A stretch of 64,000 bases of DNA, taken from contig CM019217.1 in assembly GCA_009741485.1 (NCBI GenBank), positions 45,687,814-45,751,813 of the forward strand, written 5' to 3'. Source of the stretch: Malurus cyaneus samueli (Eukaryota > Chordata > Aves > Passeriformes > Maluridae). This document shows, piece by piece, positions 1 through 10,645 of this stretch. The stretch's first letter is position 1; the number at the start of each line of letters is the position of its first letter. Below the pieces are notes generated by a model that worked only from the letters and a program-made list of their open reading frames with translations, ran no database searches and was not told where the DNA came from. The translations under genes were made by a program, and so were the position numbers.

Positions 1-24
1 ACACACACCCACACACACACCCCA
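1..24. repeat. (CA)n microsatellite, cut by window edge
   Basis: Alternating AC dinucleotides with two C interruptions run from the first base. The repeat probably continues upstream of the window. Confidence 0.85.
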
Positions 25-207
25 GCCAGAGCCGGGAAAGCTGCGATCTCACAAGGCTAGCAAGCCTGAGAGGAAGGCTCACCCCTGGCCAGATAAGCAA
101 AAATGCCACAAACTCCGTAATGGAGCCGATAGAAAGATGAGTTTCAGGTGTATTTTACCCCAAGTCACCACCAGAGCACAGCTTAGAATCCAGCGCAGCT
201 AGTTTTA

Positions 208-342
208 GAGAATCACAGAATATGCTGAGTTGGAAGGCACCCAAAAGCATCATCGAGCCAAACTCCTGGCCCTGCACAGAGCCATTCCCAAGTTACACAC
301 CATGTGCCCGGGAGTATTGTCCAAATACTTCTTCACTGAGGT
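208..342 (-). mobile_element. CR1 LINE, 3' end fragment
   Basis: Read on the minus strand this is the end of an avian CR1. The plus strand shows the usual mirror image: AGAATCACAGAAT, then GAGTTGGAAGG, CATCATCGAG, CCTGGCCCTGCACAGA and a tail around CCAAATACTTCTTC. CR1 is a non-LTR retrotransposon whose copies are normally cut at the 5' end, which fits this short piece. An open frame across it (222-461) is repeat-derived and not a gene. Confidence 0.8.
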
Positions 343-1698
343 TTTTTTCACTTCTCAGAACCCTAGTTACCGCACAGGACATCTACCTAAAAAAACAAAA
401 AACAAAAAAAAAACAACAAAAAACAAAAAAACAAAACAAACAAAACCACCCAAAAAAATGAATTCCTGGAGGTTTATTCACTCACATGAGTTCCTCCCTT
501 GAGGAAACTTCTTCCAGATAAGCCAGTACAGACAAACCCCAGCTTTGCAGGTGCCCTGCTCACCCAGTACTGCCTCCTCTATTTCACTCCTGTTGATTTA
601 TATTATAAACAGATTACCCAAAGGTTGAGCACCTGCACAGGGTTTGCTCTCTCTCCAAGGTGCAATGTTCAGAACTAACGTTCCAAGCAAGCTACAATTA
701 AAAATACTCAATCCCCAAAGCCAGTTTGAAGAGGATAAGTAGTTTTCTACCAGAGAACTTCGGACAACATAGCTCTCTACAGTGCCATTCTCATCTCTTA
801 CTCCTTATTAGCTAGACAGTGTGTTTCCCTGTGTCCTTGCACTCTATACAAACCTCTGCTAGTTCCACAAACACTATCCTGAGCTGTTCGTGCATATTAT
901 TTTCAAAAGCGTTTGCTCCTGTTTCAAGAAGATTTCCTACCTCAAGCTATTCAACATTTTTACTGCCACCAGGAGGACAAGGCAAGGACTGTTCCTTTAC
1001 ATGAGGTACAGCAGTAGAATTGCGAGCCAGATGTGACGTTGGCATGCATCTCTTCACAGCACCGCCTCAGATCTTCACTATTTGAATACTACACTATTTG
1101 AATATTTGAATACCCCACTAGTCCGAAGTTCAAAAGGCACTGAGATTTGCTATCACACCACCCGTCTAAAAAGACGCATGACTGGACCCTCAGCTGGAAA
1201 AAGTTCACAGCTGAGAATGTGTGACCCCAGCTCTGCATCAGATTGAGAAGGGGAGTAATGCCATGTGGTATAATCATTTCTAGGAAATTGCCATCTGCAA
1301 AAGCAATGGTAAGTTTTGCCATCCAGAAACCCGGGCAATGCAGAAAAAAAGAAGACATCAGGAACAGTACCTTGCTATCATCACAGTGAAAAGAATCAGA
1401 GGGCAAAGAAAAAGTAAAATGCCAAGCTGGGTGGGCACGTCTGCTGGCAGAGGGGCAAGGCTGCTATAGCTAGGCAAGTCTCTTAACAGAATCTCCTGTC
1501 AAATTGTTGTTTGCTCCCAATTTTCAATGCTGTTTGACAGTCACTAACTGCTGTTTGGACTGCCAGACTCATAATTTAGAGGCATTTCATATGATATGTT
1601 AGTGACATCTTAATTTTCTAGGAAACAGTGAGATGAGCTTCGTATGATTCATGAGCTATTTAAGAATAGCCACCATGCTCTGGGTTTCATCTTAGCTG
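343..1698. other. Unique non-coding DNA with an A-rich tract
   Basis: No gene or dated repeat is recognisable. An A-rich low-complexity tract with scattered C (389-458) follows the CR1 fragment. A 16-bp imperfect tandem duplication (1076-1091 and 1092-1107, sharing CACTATTTGAATA) is the only other structure seen. Confidence 0.6.
389..458. repeat. A-rich low-complexity tract
   Basis: Runs of A are broken by single C residues. It is not the tail of the adjacent CR1, since CR1 ends in an octamer-like repeat and not poly(A). Confidence 0.8.
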
Positions 1699-1700
1699 TG

Positions 1701-1749
1701 TTTTTTTTTTTGTTTTGTTTGGTGGTCGCCTTTTTTTTTTTTTTTTTTT
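1701..1749. repeat. T-rich tract ending in T19
   Basis: T runs at 1701-1711 and 1731-1749 flank a short mixed segment. The second run is followed by CTACAG, which looks like a splice acceptor, but the sequence behind it has a stop within about 25 bases in the only long frame, so no exon is called. Confidence 0.8.
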
Positions 1750-1755
1750 CTACAG

Positions 1756-3224
1756 GAAACAAGCTCCTAGTCCATGATATTTGCCACACCTGGCTGTGCC
1801 ACAGGAAGAGTATCCCACCTTATCTCACTGGACATCATTGAATAGTGATAAAAACATAAATACTGCCTATCTTCTATGTAGGGTATTGGAATTTTATTCA
1901 CCTTATAGTGAATCCTATCTGGTGTGGGCTCAGTCTTTTGAAACTCTCCTCCTGGTTTTGCCACCAATCTTATTAGTAATCTGCGGCAGGCAACTCCCCC
2001 CAAGCTTTTGCTTCATCAGTGCACCCAGCAGGCTCTTAAAGAGAGCACAGAAATTTCAGCAAAGTGCTGCAGCATTCCAGGCAGCCTTGATGGGCAATCA
2101 GAGAGAAGCTGGACAATCTGATGGGATCCCTTCCTATCTCCCATCAACGAGTGTATCTCCTATTGCTTTGAGCAAATTCACTGTAGGAATCACAAGTGGT
2201 TGGTCACCTGGCAAACTATTCAGGAACCCAAACCATCTCAGACTCATGCCATTTCTCCCCATATACTGCCTGTATTTTGTCTTAGTTTCAGATTTTTCTT
2301 TCTGCATCTCGTTAAATTTTTCCTGCCTTTTTACATTTGTGCCTTTTCACCTCTGCAAACGGCATCTCCTCTTAATCATCACTCAGTGAAGATCTGTATT
2401 TCATCCTTTATACCTTTTTCTCATGAGTCATACCTATAGAGTGATAGTAATGCTGTTACACTACAAAGTCCCTCCAGTTTTCCCAACGTCTCCATCATAA
2501 CATTTTGCTCAGAAGTGTAATCATACTAGTGCCACAATAAACAACTGTCTCTAAAATGCTTTTGAGTCTAGTGTCTGAAACTGAAATGACAGCTTTGCCC
2601 TGTGTAACTTGACACTTCATATCTAATTTGCTGTCAGCTATTACATGTATTTTAAACTGTTTATTAAACCACACATCTTTGGAGTTAGTGCATTTCAGAT
2701 TATTTCACTTGGATATGCAAAAGCTCATTTTCCCAAGTTTGATTTCTCTCCTGTGTAGGTATTTCCCTTCATATAATTTCTATGTTCTGAGTAGATTCTA
2801 ATTCTGCATTGCCAATTCATTTCATTAGCGTGCTGTTTACCCTATCATCAACAGGATACACTTGAAAAATAAATGAGTCTATCCTTCAGATTATTTCAGC
2901 AACCAAAAACTGCCAGCTAAATCTATTCCCTATATCATTATCCTTTACTGAAGTGTAAGGGCAAAATACTTATTGCATCTCCATATTCAACAGGGCCTTC
3001 ATCTGAGAAAAGATTCAATTTCATACTTTAAATTTAAGTGTAAACAGTCCCACTAAAGCCATGTCTTCATTGCAATAATAGAATAGAAGACCCACTGTAA
3101 TGCGGCAAACTGTTTAATTAGTTAGGTATATAAGCATTTCCATTTACCCTTTGAAAAGTCCTTTCCTTTCAAGAGTCAGAGGAGATGACACCTTCAAGGA
3201 ATACCCTAATGAAATTTAGTAATT
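1756..3224. other. Unique DNA, no supported feature
   Basis: An open frame of about 202 codons spans 1781-2389. It starts at TTG, has a stop one codon upstream of its first open codon, and its hydrophobic look follows from T-rich sequence. I treat it as chance. Nothing else is recognised. Confidence 0.6.
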
Positions 3225-3257
3225 TGGTTTTTTTGGTTTTTTTTTCTTTTGTTTTTC
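3225..3257. repeat. T-rich low-complexity tract
   Basis: T runs interrupted by GG, C and G; no flanking element seen. Confidence 0.75.
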
Positions 3258-4799
3258 CCCACAAGCCCTTTGAAAAAGAGGAATTACCGTCTGCTCAAAA
3301 ACTAGATGCATATTAAAAGAAAAAGCAATCCAGGAGCAGCTAAGCAGCTTTGCATAGTAGATATATTTGGATTAGTACCATGGCTGCAACTACAATTTGA
3401 GCACAAAATGGCTGTTGTTCAACACACACCACAGCAGCCTGTGTCGGGCTGCTGAAAGCAATAGTCAGAGCCCCGGTGGACAAGAGACAAATCTGTGCCA
3501 GGAGCCAGCGGGGACAGAATGCTACAGAGCCAGCGCAGGTGGGCCACCGCTTGGCCAGAGGAGGTATGTCCGTGACTGTGCCCCTCGGAAATCCTCGCAC
3601 TGCAGCGCGGGCAAAGATGTTCACCAACCAACTGGCAATTTGCATGAAGAAAAATGAGCAAGTGGTAAATAAAGCATTGCCTGTGCAAGTTCACAACCCA
3701 GTCACTTGTATGGTCTCAGCACCAATTTATCTTTTGCCACCCCCACAAAATACAGGAGCTATTGGCAACTGTGCACTAAGGAAAACCTGCTCACTTCATT
3801 TACAGCCCGAAATTAGATCCAAAGCCGTGAAAATACACGGGAAAAACATGCGAATATTTGTTGCAGCCAGAAAAGGCTTGGAGAAAGCATGACATTTGAG
3901 CCTGGCATTTTCTTTTGGAGTGCTTCATCACCAGCCCGCGGTCCTGATAAGAGTTCTTCCAAAAGCCTGTGACCTGGCAGCACACTCTCCCCTTTGCAAA
4001 TGCTGTGTCACCGCTTCCTGCTCACTATCTTACTGTGACCCCTGTGGAGCCAGATCCCAGGTGTTAGCAAACCACCGCAGGCAGAAGAATGCTCCCTGTC
4101 CCAAAAAGGGACAGTCACATGCCTTCACATGCCAATGTGGATTATTTTGCTGTTCAGCAAAGTAATCCAGGTCAGACATTTGCGAGCACCAAGGGAGCGG
4201 GCACAGCTGGCACCACTCACAGCCCACCCGCTACTTAGCAAGTATTGAGGTGTTTCTTTGCATCACACCAGAGCAGAGCATTAAAGGGAACAAACGAAAT
4301 GGCTTTGCAGAGATTTATGGAGATTTTCTAATGCAGAAAATGGAGCACAGGAGAAAGTGCAAAGGCTAATTTGATTACACTGTTAGACCTGTATAAATTT
4401 AATAATGGACTTGCTTCCACATTTCTCATCATAACCTATTTACATGCATCCACTAACTGCAGTAGCTCTGCACCTCACACTCTTGAGCCACTTCCCAGCC
4501 CACTCCTGTGAGGAAGAGGAGCATTGCTAGTCCTTCACAGACAGACAGAAAAAAAGGAGATGTTAAAGATTCAGATAAACATTGCTGAATTGATTATGGC
4601 TTCTCCAGATCAGGCACAATGTTCTCTAAATACTAACGAAATTATCTTATTCCTCTATCAGAATAAGAATCAGCAGATATTAAAAGGAGCTGGCTTATCT
4701 CCTCAGGACACTCAATCATGAGCTATAGCAGAACCTGCACCAGCTTGTGCAAATGACTTGGGAACATTTGCAAGTACTGAAGTGCTCTGGGAAAGTCTA
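3258..4799. other. Unique DNA, GC-richer centre, no gene
   Basis: The 3400-3640 part is richer in G+C than its surroundings and holds a few CpGs. Overlapping open frames lie on both strands there, which is what locally low stop-codon density produces. None has a recognisable domain, splice pattern or promoter. Confidence 0.55.
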
Positions 4800-4862
4800 G
4801 CCCTTGGTTAACTTGCTCAAGGTCACACAGAAGGTGTGTGGCAGACCTGAACCGAGTTGAAA
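4800..4862 (-). mobile_element. MIR (CORE-SINE) relic
   Basis: The plus strand contains GGTTAACTTGCTCAAGGTCA followed directly by CACAGAAGGTGTGTGGCAGA, the reverse complement of the best conserved part of MIR (tctgccac, tgtgtgacctt, gcaagtta in sense order). MIR is an old tRNA-derived SINE inserted before or early in amniote evolution. Only about 60 bases can be aligned by eye, so both ends are approximate. Confidence 0.65.
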
Positions 4863-6344
4863 AGCTATTAGAGCATCCATTTGCTTTTCATTCTCACTTT
4901 TCCTTTTCCAGCATGTCATTTTGGATCAGGATCTATGCTATCAAATGTAGACATTACTCTAGGGTTCACATTCAGCACTTCATTCATTAAATGCACATTC
5001 TTTCAAGGTACAAATACAATAATTGATATAATGATGAAAATCAGTATATCATTTAATAGTGAACTACATTAATCTCCTGCATACAGTACTGTCCAGGACT
5101 CAGTTCCTTTCTGAACTATGTTTCATAAGGTCAATAATGTCTTCTTTAATTTCCAAGAGCAGGCTGACTGGCTACCCTGAATTTCTTTGATTATAGGCAG
5201 ACTAGTTTCGTTAGCTTGAGCTACTGCCATGCATTCCACATCGAGGCCAACTGTGTCTATTTTCTCCTTGTTTGAGGAAAGCAAATCCTTTTCATCTCAC
5301 CTCGCTCCTCCAAGCAGAGCTGTTTGATACTGACTTCTCTATTTCAATCTAACCCTAATGATTTTTTAAATAAATCACATCATTGTCACTCACATCATAT
5401 CTCAAATACTTGCAAATGCTTAGCAATTTCAGCTGCCAACACACTCATTTATGTTCATCGGAGATGCCATCTGAATCACAGCTATAGTCTTTGAGTCCTT
5501 TCCATCAGTTAATTGCAACTGTTTTTGAAATGCAGGAGTATATTTATTTCTCTCCTTCCTTTGCAGTGTTCAAGTTGTGCCTTTAGGTAAGCCTTCCATT
5601 CCAAACTCAGAAACATTGCACTTGCAAGACTCCAATGTCTACTCAGAGAAGTGCTTCAGTAAGTGTAAGTATTTTTTGGCAGGGGCTTTGTTAAGCAATT
5701 TTTAAACAACAGAATGATAAAGTAGGATCAATGCCACCTCTTTGGGACAGACTGCTTCATGTGACAAATTCTGACACAAATATTGCACAGTGACATACCA
5801 TGTGTTTCCTACTGTCACTCAGCTTTCAGTGTTTCTTTCCTTATCCCATCCAAGAATTACTAGCACAGTACTACTCAAAAGAGCTTACCTGCGCTAGATT
5901 TTTAAAAATGGAAAGAAAAGGAAAGAAATCCAGCAGTCAACTTTCATACATAAACTTCCAAAATTGAGAGTTTAATTACCTTAAAGGACTAAGTCTTCCA
6001 GAAAGGCTTCTGCTCATTACCAGGAAATGTCCACACCAGAAGAGCTGGAGCAATTAGGTTCCATTGCAATCAGACTGTAAGACTCAGGAGCATTGATACA
6101 AGTTTTGCTTCCATCACAGACACCCTGAGTGATTCCAGGGAAGCTATTTGTCAGCTGAGAATACCTCTTTCCTCAGTGTTCAGTGACACGATCTCAAGAC
6201 GAGATGGAAATAGTTTCCTGTTAGAGTACCGTTGCTTTAAAGGGTCAACGTTAGAGCCGAGGTGAGGCTGAATGGGATCATCAGCCAGCCTGGCTCTTGC
6301 ACCGTGACTACTCCAGTAGCATTTTTTCATTAATGTTTGTTGTC
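4863..6344. other. Unique AT-rich DNA, no supported feature
   Basis: No repeat, RNA or exon is recognised. Stop codons are dense in all frames. Confidence 0.55.
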
Positions 6345-6579
6345 AGTGGGGTTTAACAAGGCAGGCACTGATCTCTTCTCTCTGGTGACCAGAGACAGGT
6401 CACGAGGGAAATGGCGTGAAGTTGTGTCAGGGACGTTGAGGCAAAGGTGTTAAGCAAAGGTTCTCCACCAAGAGGGTGTCTGGGCTCTGGAACATCTCCC
6501 CAGAGATGTGGTCAGAGCACCAAGCCCAGACACCTCTGTCAGGCACCTGGTGTGATTCTTGGGCTTGTCTTGTGCAGGG
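6345..6579 (+). mobile_element. CR1 LINE, 5' portion of a split copy
   Basis: The order of CR1 blocks near the end of ORF2 is visible: CTGATCTCTTCTCTCTGGTG, AGACAGGTCACGAGGGAAATG, GAAGTTGTGTCAGGGACG, then the decayed C-terminal peptide RVSGLWNISPEMW (compare HWNRLPREV in better copies), and GGTGTGATTCTTGGGCTTG. The match stops after TGTGCAGGG at 6579 and resumes at about 7119. Confidence 0.8.
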
Positions 6580-7118
6580 TGTTAAGGAAACTTCCCTGCC
6601 TGACTGTTCACGGGACTCTGGTAGTCACATTCCCACTACTGGAGGTTTTAAATGCTGTGACCAAAGCCCCATCATGGTGTGTGGCTCCAGTGACCCAACA
6701 AGTCCTTGCCTGGCTCCCTGCACATCCCACTTACACAGTCAGACCAGCTTTCCTTACTGGCTCGAGCCCAGGTTCCCACATCAGGGCCTCAGATGCCTTA
6801 TCCATAAAGCTGTTTATTCATGGTGGAGTAATACAGGAACGTCTGGAGCTGATGCTTCCAAGGAGGGACTCCAAACAAAGGAAACCATAGGCTTTTAAAC
6901 CCTCACAGTCTCTGCTCTGCCTCCTCAATCAGGTCCTGCTGTGTCTCTGAGTGTCTTGTCACCTGGCTGGGCCACAGGTCCCTGTGTCCTTTGTTATACA
7001 AAGGGTCAGCACCAGCTCAGGACCTCTTGCCTGGGGCTCCTGGCACCCTGAACTCAATCTGCAGCTAACACTGCATCTTGCAGTCTGAGCTTCCTGCACG
7101 TAAAGTGTACTTCTATAA
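6580..7118. mobile_element. About 539-bp unclassified insertion in CR1
   Basis: This segment separates two consecutive parts of one CR1 3' region. It begins TGTTAAGGAAAC, as an LTR could, but ends at CTTCTATAA and not in CA, and no clean target-site duplication is visible; about 14 bp of CR1 is missing at the joint. It may be a decayed solo LTR, another mobile element, or a filler rearrangement. Two overlapping open frames (140-147 codons) running into it from the CR1 are not genes. Confidence 0.5.
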
Positions 7119-7172
7119 GGGCATGATCCTAGTGGGTCCCTTCCGACTCAGGGTATTCTATGATTCCAAGCA
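7119..7172 (+). mobile_element. CR1 LINE, 3' terminal portion of the split copy
   Basis: GGCATGATCCTAGTGGGTCC, CTTCCGACTCAGGGTATTC and TATGATTC match the last 50 or so bases of avian CR1 in order. It continues the fragment that stops at 6579. Confidence 0.85.
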
Positions 7173-9425
7173 GTATCCTGGAGACCAGACAAGCCAAATC
7201 CAATGCTTGCAATCACTGGTGTGCCTCAACTCACCTCCCTATCCTCCTGAGTCCACCCTTCCCTTGCCACACACCCTTTGCCTTCTCTGTGAAGCAGGAC
7301 TGCCTTTCAAGATAATCAACTTCCATCCCTACTCGTCACCCGGCTCCTCATAGGAGCCAGCCCTTCTCATTACCTCTGATATCCCTTGCTAGATTCCATC
7401 CCAGCAGGACAATGGCTTTTCTCACATCATCTCTGCATGCTCAGACAATGTTTGTATTCCTCACAGATTTCACTAAAGTATTACCAGTGTACTGGGCAGT
7501 ATTGAGGTGTAAATACACCACGCATCATGACATGCCTATAAATGAGAACTGGCAGCTTATTTCCTGTTATTTCCCTTTTATAGCTGCTTCTCCTCCTTGC
7601 TTTCTAAACATTATTCCCTTTTCTGTCTCTTGTGAGATCTGGGCTGTGGCACCTTTGCTTAATCCGTGCTCAGTTCACCCTACGTGTGCTGTCCCAGACA
7701 CTTCTGGCTGCCTCCATTTCCTGCCTCTAATTCTGCCCCCAGCTAAACAAGAGAGTGGGTGATTACAATTTCATTCAATCAGGAGGTGAAGGAGATGGGA
7801 CACATGCACAGCAAGTCGAGAAAGGAGTGGCAATCAGATTACAGCTATAGCCTAGAGCACAATACCCTGTAATGTGAATTTATAATGGGTCTCTTGGTCT
7901 AGGGCACATAATAGACATTTTACCCAGAGTGCCATAGCCACCCAAAGACATTTGCTTTGGGAAATACTGAGCCTGGTATAAACATTTGAACTTATATAAA
8001 ACAATTACAGATGCGCTGATTGCATAACTCCCTTAGACAGTGAAGTCCTTAGACATAGGGAAGTGAGCAGAAGAGAGAATCAGGCCATTTACATAAAGAT
8101 TTACTGAGAACTCACCCTTAATGGGGTCAATGCATTTCCCATATCCAAGAACCACTCCCTGAATGAAAGTATATCAAAACAGATCCCATCTCAGACACAT
8201 TGTCCTCCACAGGATCAGTGTATTTAAAACATTAAATAATCAGCATATTCACTTCCATTTTATATTCACATTATCCAGACCCATGACACATCTCAATATA
8301 ACATTAAGTGAAAAAATAATGTATTTTTGGGGGCTTCTGTCTGTTTCTGACAGTAACAAGCAAGTTGAGTTGAAGTATGACAAGTTAGCTTGTCACATTT
8401 CAAGTGACAAATGTGGCTGTCCACAAAATAAAAAGATAAATAAGCATTCACAGGAAAGAGAAAAGTCCAGTCAGGAAGAGATACAAATCTACCTCTCTAT
8501 CTTGCTAACCTAGCTAGCTGACCATTTACTTTTCATGTTTCCGAACCAATTCAAATGGAATTATTCCAAACAAACATTTCAATACTAAATAAGCTTTTTC
8601 TGCATTTTGAGGGAAGCATCAAATCCACAGCCCCTCCTTTCTGGTCAAGTCCCCCTAACCAAATGACAATTATACAGAAAATACGAGGATCCGAGAGCTA
8701 CAGGGATTTGCACCAGTCACTATCCCCTGGCTGGCACAAACATCTGCACACAGGATGAGTACGTACTAAAATTCTCTGCTCAGTGTAGCACCTACACCTC
8801 TGTTCTCTGCTGCTTTGTTGCTGATGGGTGTTGCATTTTAATTTCCTCCATACCAAGCTCTCCCCATTTTGTTTACAGCAAACTCCATCCCATTAACTCT
8901 TTCCACAACCAGCACCCCAGGAACTGGGCACCTCTGCATTAAGTCCCTGCTCTGGGTCTGAGCTAGCCCCTAATCCAGATGGTGGGAGCACATTCACATC
9001 GTGCCACATACATGGAGAAGAGGCTGCTGCAGGTATTCCCACACCTCCAGGAGAATGGAGAGAGCTCCGTTTATTTTTAGATTAGTAGCTGCTTCTTCAA
9101 TATTTGGGTTTTGCCACTCAGCAAATCCTGGAGCAGAAAACCACACTGAGTGGGAAAAAAATGACAGGAGAGTTGCACCAGCCATAAGATCTCACTTGGG
9201 CACTGTTGAGCATGGGAGAAAAGATTCCAACTCCCTAGGTCACATTTGTACATCAATACAGCTCTCTCCGTTTTGCAACTGACCTGTTTCCAAGGATTGA
9301 TTCGAGATCTTATGTGAGCTTCTAACCCCAAAACCCCTCAACACCTCCAAATGAAAATACAGTGCTGACTTCCTTAATTTCTTTCTCTAGCATCTCTATC
9401 TGAATCAGCTCTTAGTGCTCGTCTG
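7173..9425. other. Unique DNA, A+C-rich on plus strand, no gene
   Basis: Two open frames of about 116 codons (7412-7762, 8163-8513) show no domain, signal or homology I recognise and sit in sequence of ordinary composition. No repeat is identified. Confidence 0.5.
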
Positions 9426-9465
9426 GAAAAAAAAAAAAGCTAATGGTGACAGGCCCAAAAAAAAA
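9426..9465. repeat. Paired A runs
   Basis: Two A runs (about 12 and 9 bases) separated by a short mixed segment. Confidence 0.7.
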
Positions 9466-9604
9466 TCCAATACATGCAAAGGAGCTGTGTTTACACTCAA
9501 AAACAGCGAAATCGGTCATTTAACAGGGTACTACATCATAACACACTGTATTGCATACAGCTATTCAGCTTTTACTGTCGTGGGTTTAAACCTGATTTTT
9601 CCCA

Positions 9605-9622
9605 ATCCGAGTCACGGCACCA
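9605..9622 (-). other. Retroviral primer-binding site, tRNA-His type
   Basis: The minus strand reads TGGTGCCGTGACTCGGAT, the 18 bases complementary to the 3' end of tRNA-His used as the primer site by HERV-H-like retroviruses. It lies 4 bases inside the LTR end at 9627, where a primer-binding site should be. Confidence 0.8.
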
Positions 9623-9827
9623 AAAATGTCGTGGTTTGGACTGTGCTGAAAGCCAAAAGCACTGCACCCACGACGTTCTCTCCCTTCCCACCAGAGAGTG
9701 CAGAAGGGAGAGCAAAAGCCCAATTAACACGAAAATTTATGGCTTTCAGCTAACATAATTGAGAGAAAGATACATATATGCCCCAAAAATGGTCAGACAG
9801 GCTGAAAAACTTAAGTTGCAAAATAGA

Positions 9828-9833
9828 TTTATT
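9828..9833 (-). promoter_or_regulatory. LTR polyadenylation signal AATAAA
   Basis: TTTATT on the plus strand reads AATAAA in LTR sense, about 200 bp from the LTR inner end. Position and orientation fit the R/U5 region, but the hexamer alone is common. Confidence 0.45.
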
Positions 9834-10645
9834 ACTGAAAAACTACTAAGAATACTACCGCACTGGGGAGGGGAACAAAGATGGGGGAAAAAGGAGAAGA
9901 AAAATAAAAACGGACATTTTAAGACACCTGTTATCCTTTCCGGGGATCCGTCTCTTTCCCAGGTCGTCCCTCTCCACCCCCCATGTTTTTCCCGCACACA
10001 CAGGGGACAGGAATGAAAGTCTAACATAGATCAAACTACTCATTACGGTTGTCGTCCAGCATCATAGGAGAAACGTTCTTACAGCTCCAAGCTGTGGAAG
10101 TTCTTTTCCCAAGAAACAGTCAGTGTATAACTGCTGATGGCATGGGATTCTTTTCTTTACCTCGTAGGAGAAAGGAAAAAATGTTCTTCAATGCCAAACT
10201 GCGCTGTTTCGCGACACGTTAACACATATAACAAATTACACAACAGACAACACATAAGAACATATATAAAACATAAGCATTCCACTTATTCTATAAGCAT
10301 CAACTCACTTCAAACTCATGGGGAGCCAAGCCTCTCCCCTTTTGGCTCCTGACAGTTCAGTCCAGTCCTCAAAGGCCAGGGTTTTTCCTCAGAGCAAGTA
10401 CCTCTCCTTTTCTATACAGGTTCCCATTGATGAAAATAGTCCTTTCGAAACAGCTTTTTTCTCCATGCTCAGAAACCACAGCACAGCACCATCCCATTCT
10501 CCTTACTGTGATCTTGGGTCTCCTATTTTCTTCTTACATCTCCTCACCCTCCTTCTCTGTTTTTCCCCAGTTCATATACTAAAAACTAAATACACACCTA
10601 TATATAACTACATGAGCGGCCCCCCACACGACACACAATACATTG

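Larger units (their letters stand above)
9576..10645 (-). mobile_element. Endogenous retrovirus LTR remnant (minus strand)
   Basis: On the minus strand an LTR-type end CCACGACA (plus-strand TGTCGTGG at 9627) is followed by a 4-base TTTT spacer and an exact tRNA-His primer-binding site. A polyadenylation signal AATAAA lies on the minus strand at 9833-9828, giving a U5-like span of about 200 bp. TATA-like sequences occur at 10261-10270 and 10597-10606 on the minus strand. CpGs are frequent from 9576 to about 10240 and rarer outside, suggesting a younger insertion than its surroundings. I see no gag, pol or env remnant, so the internal region appears lost. The outer (U3) boundary is not resolved; 10645 is approximate. 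Confidence 0.65.

Noticed and set aside
1740..1775. Strong-looking splice acceptor (T19 then CTACAG)
   Set aside because: The sequence downstream closes quickly in the relevant frame and no matching donor or conserved coding content is seen.
1781..2389. A 202-codon open frame on the plus strand with hydrophobic segments
   Set aside because: It begins at TTG, has an in-frame stop just upstream, and its hydrophobicity follows from T-rich DNA. No splice context or homology is apparent.
3340..3892. Overlapping open frames on both strands in a GC-richer patch
   Set aside because: Low stop density from composition explains them; no domain, promoter or splice sites support any one frame.
6447..6898. 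Two overlapping open frames of 140-147 codons
   Set aside because: They start inside a CR1 3' region and run into the unclassified insertion; the first residues are the decayed CR1 ORF2 end.
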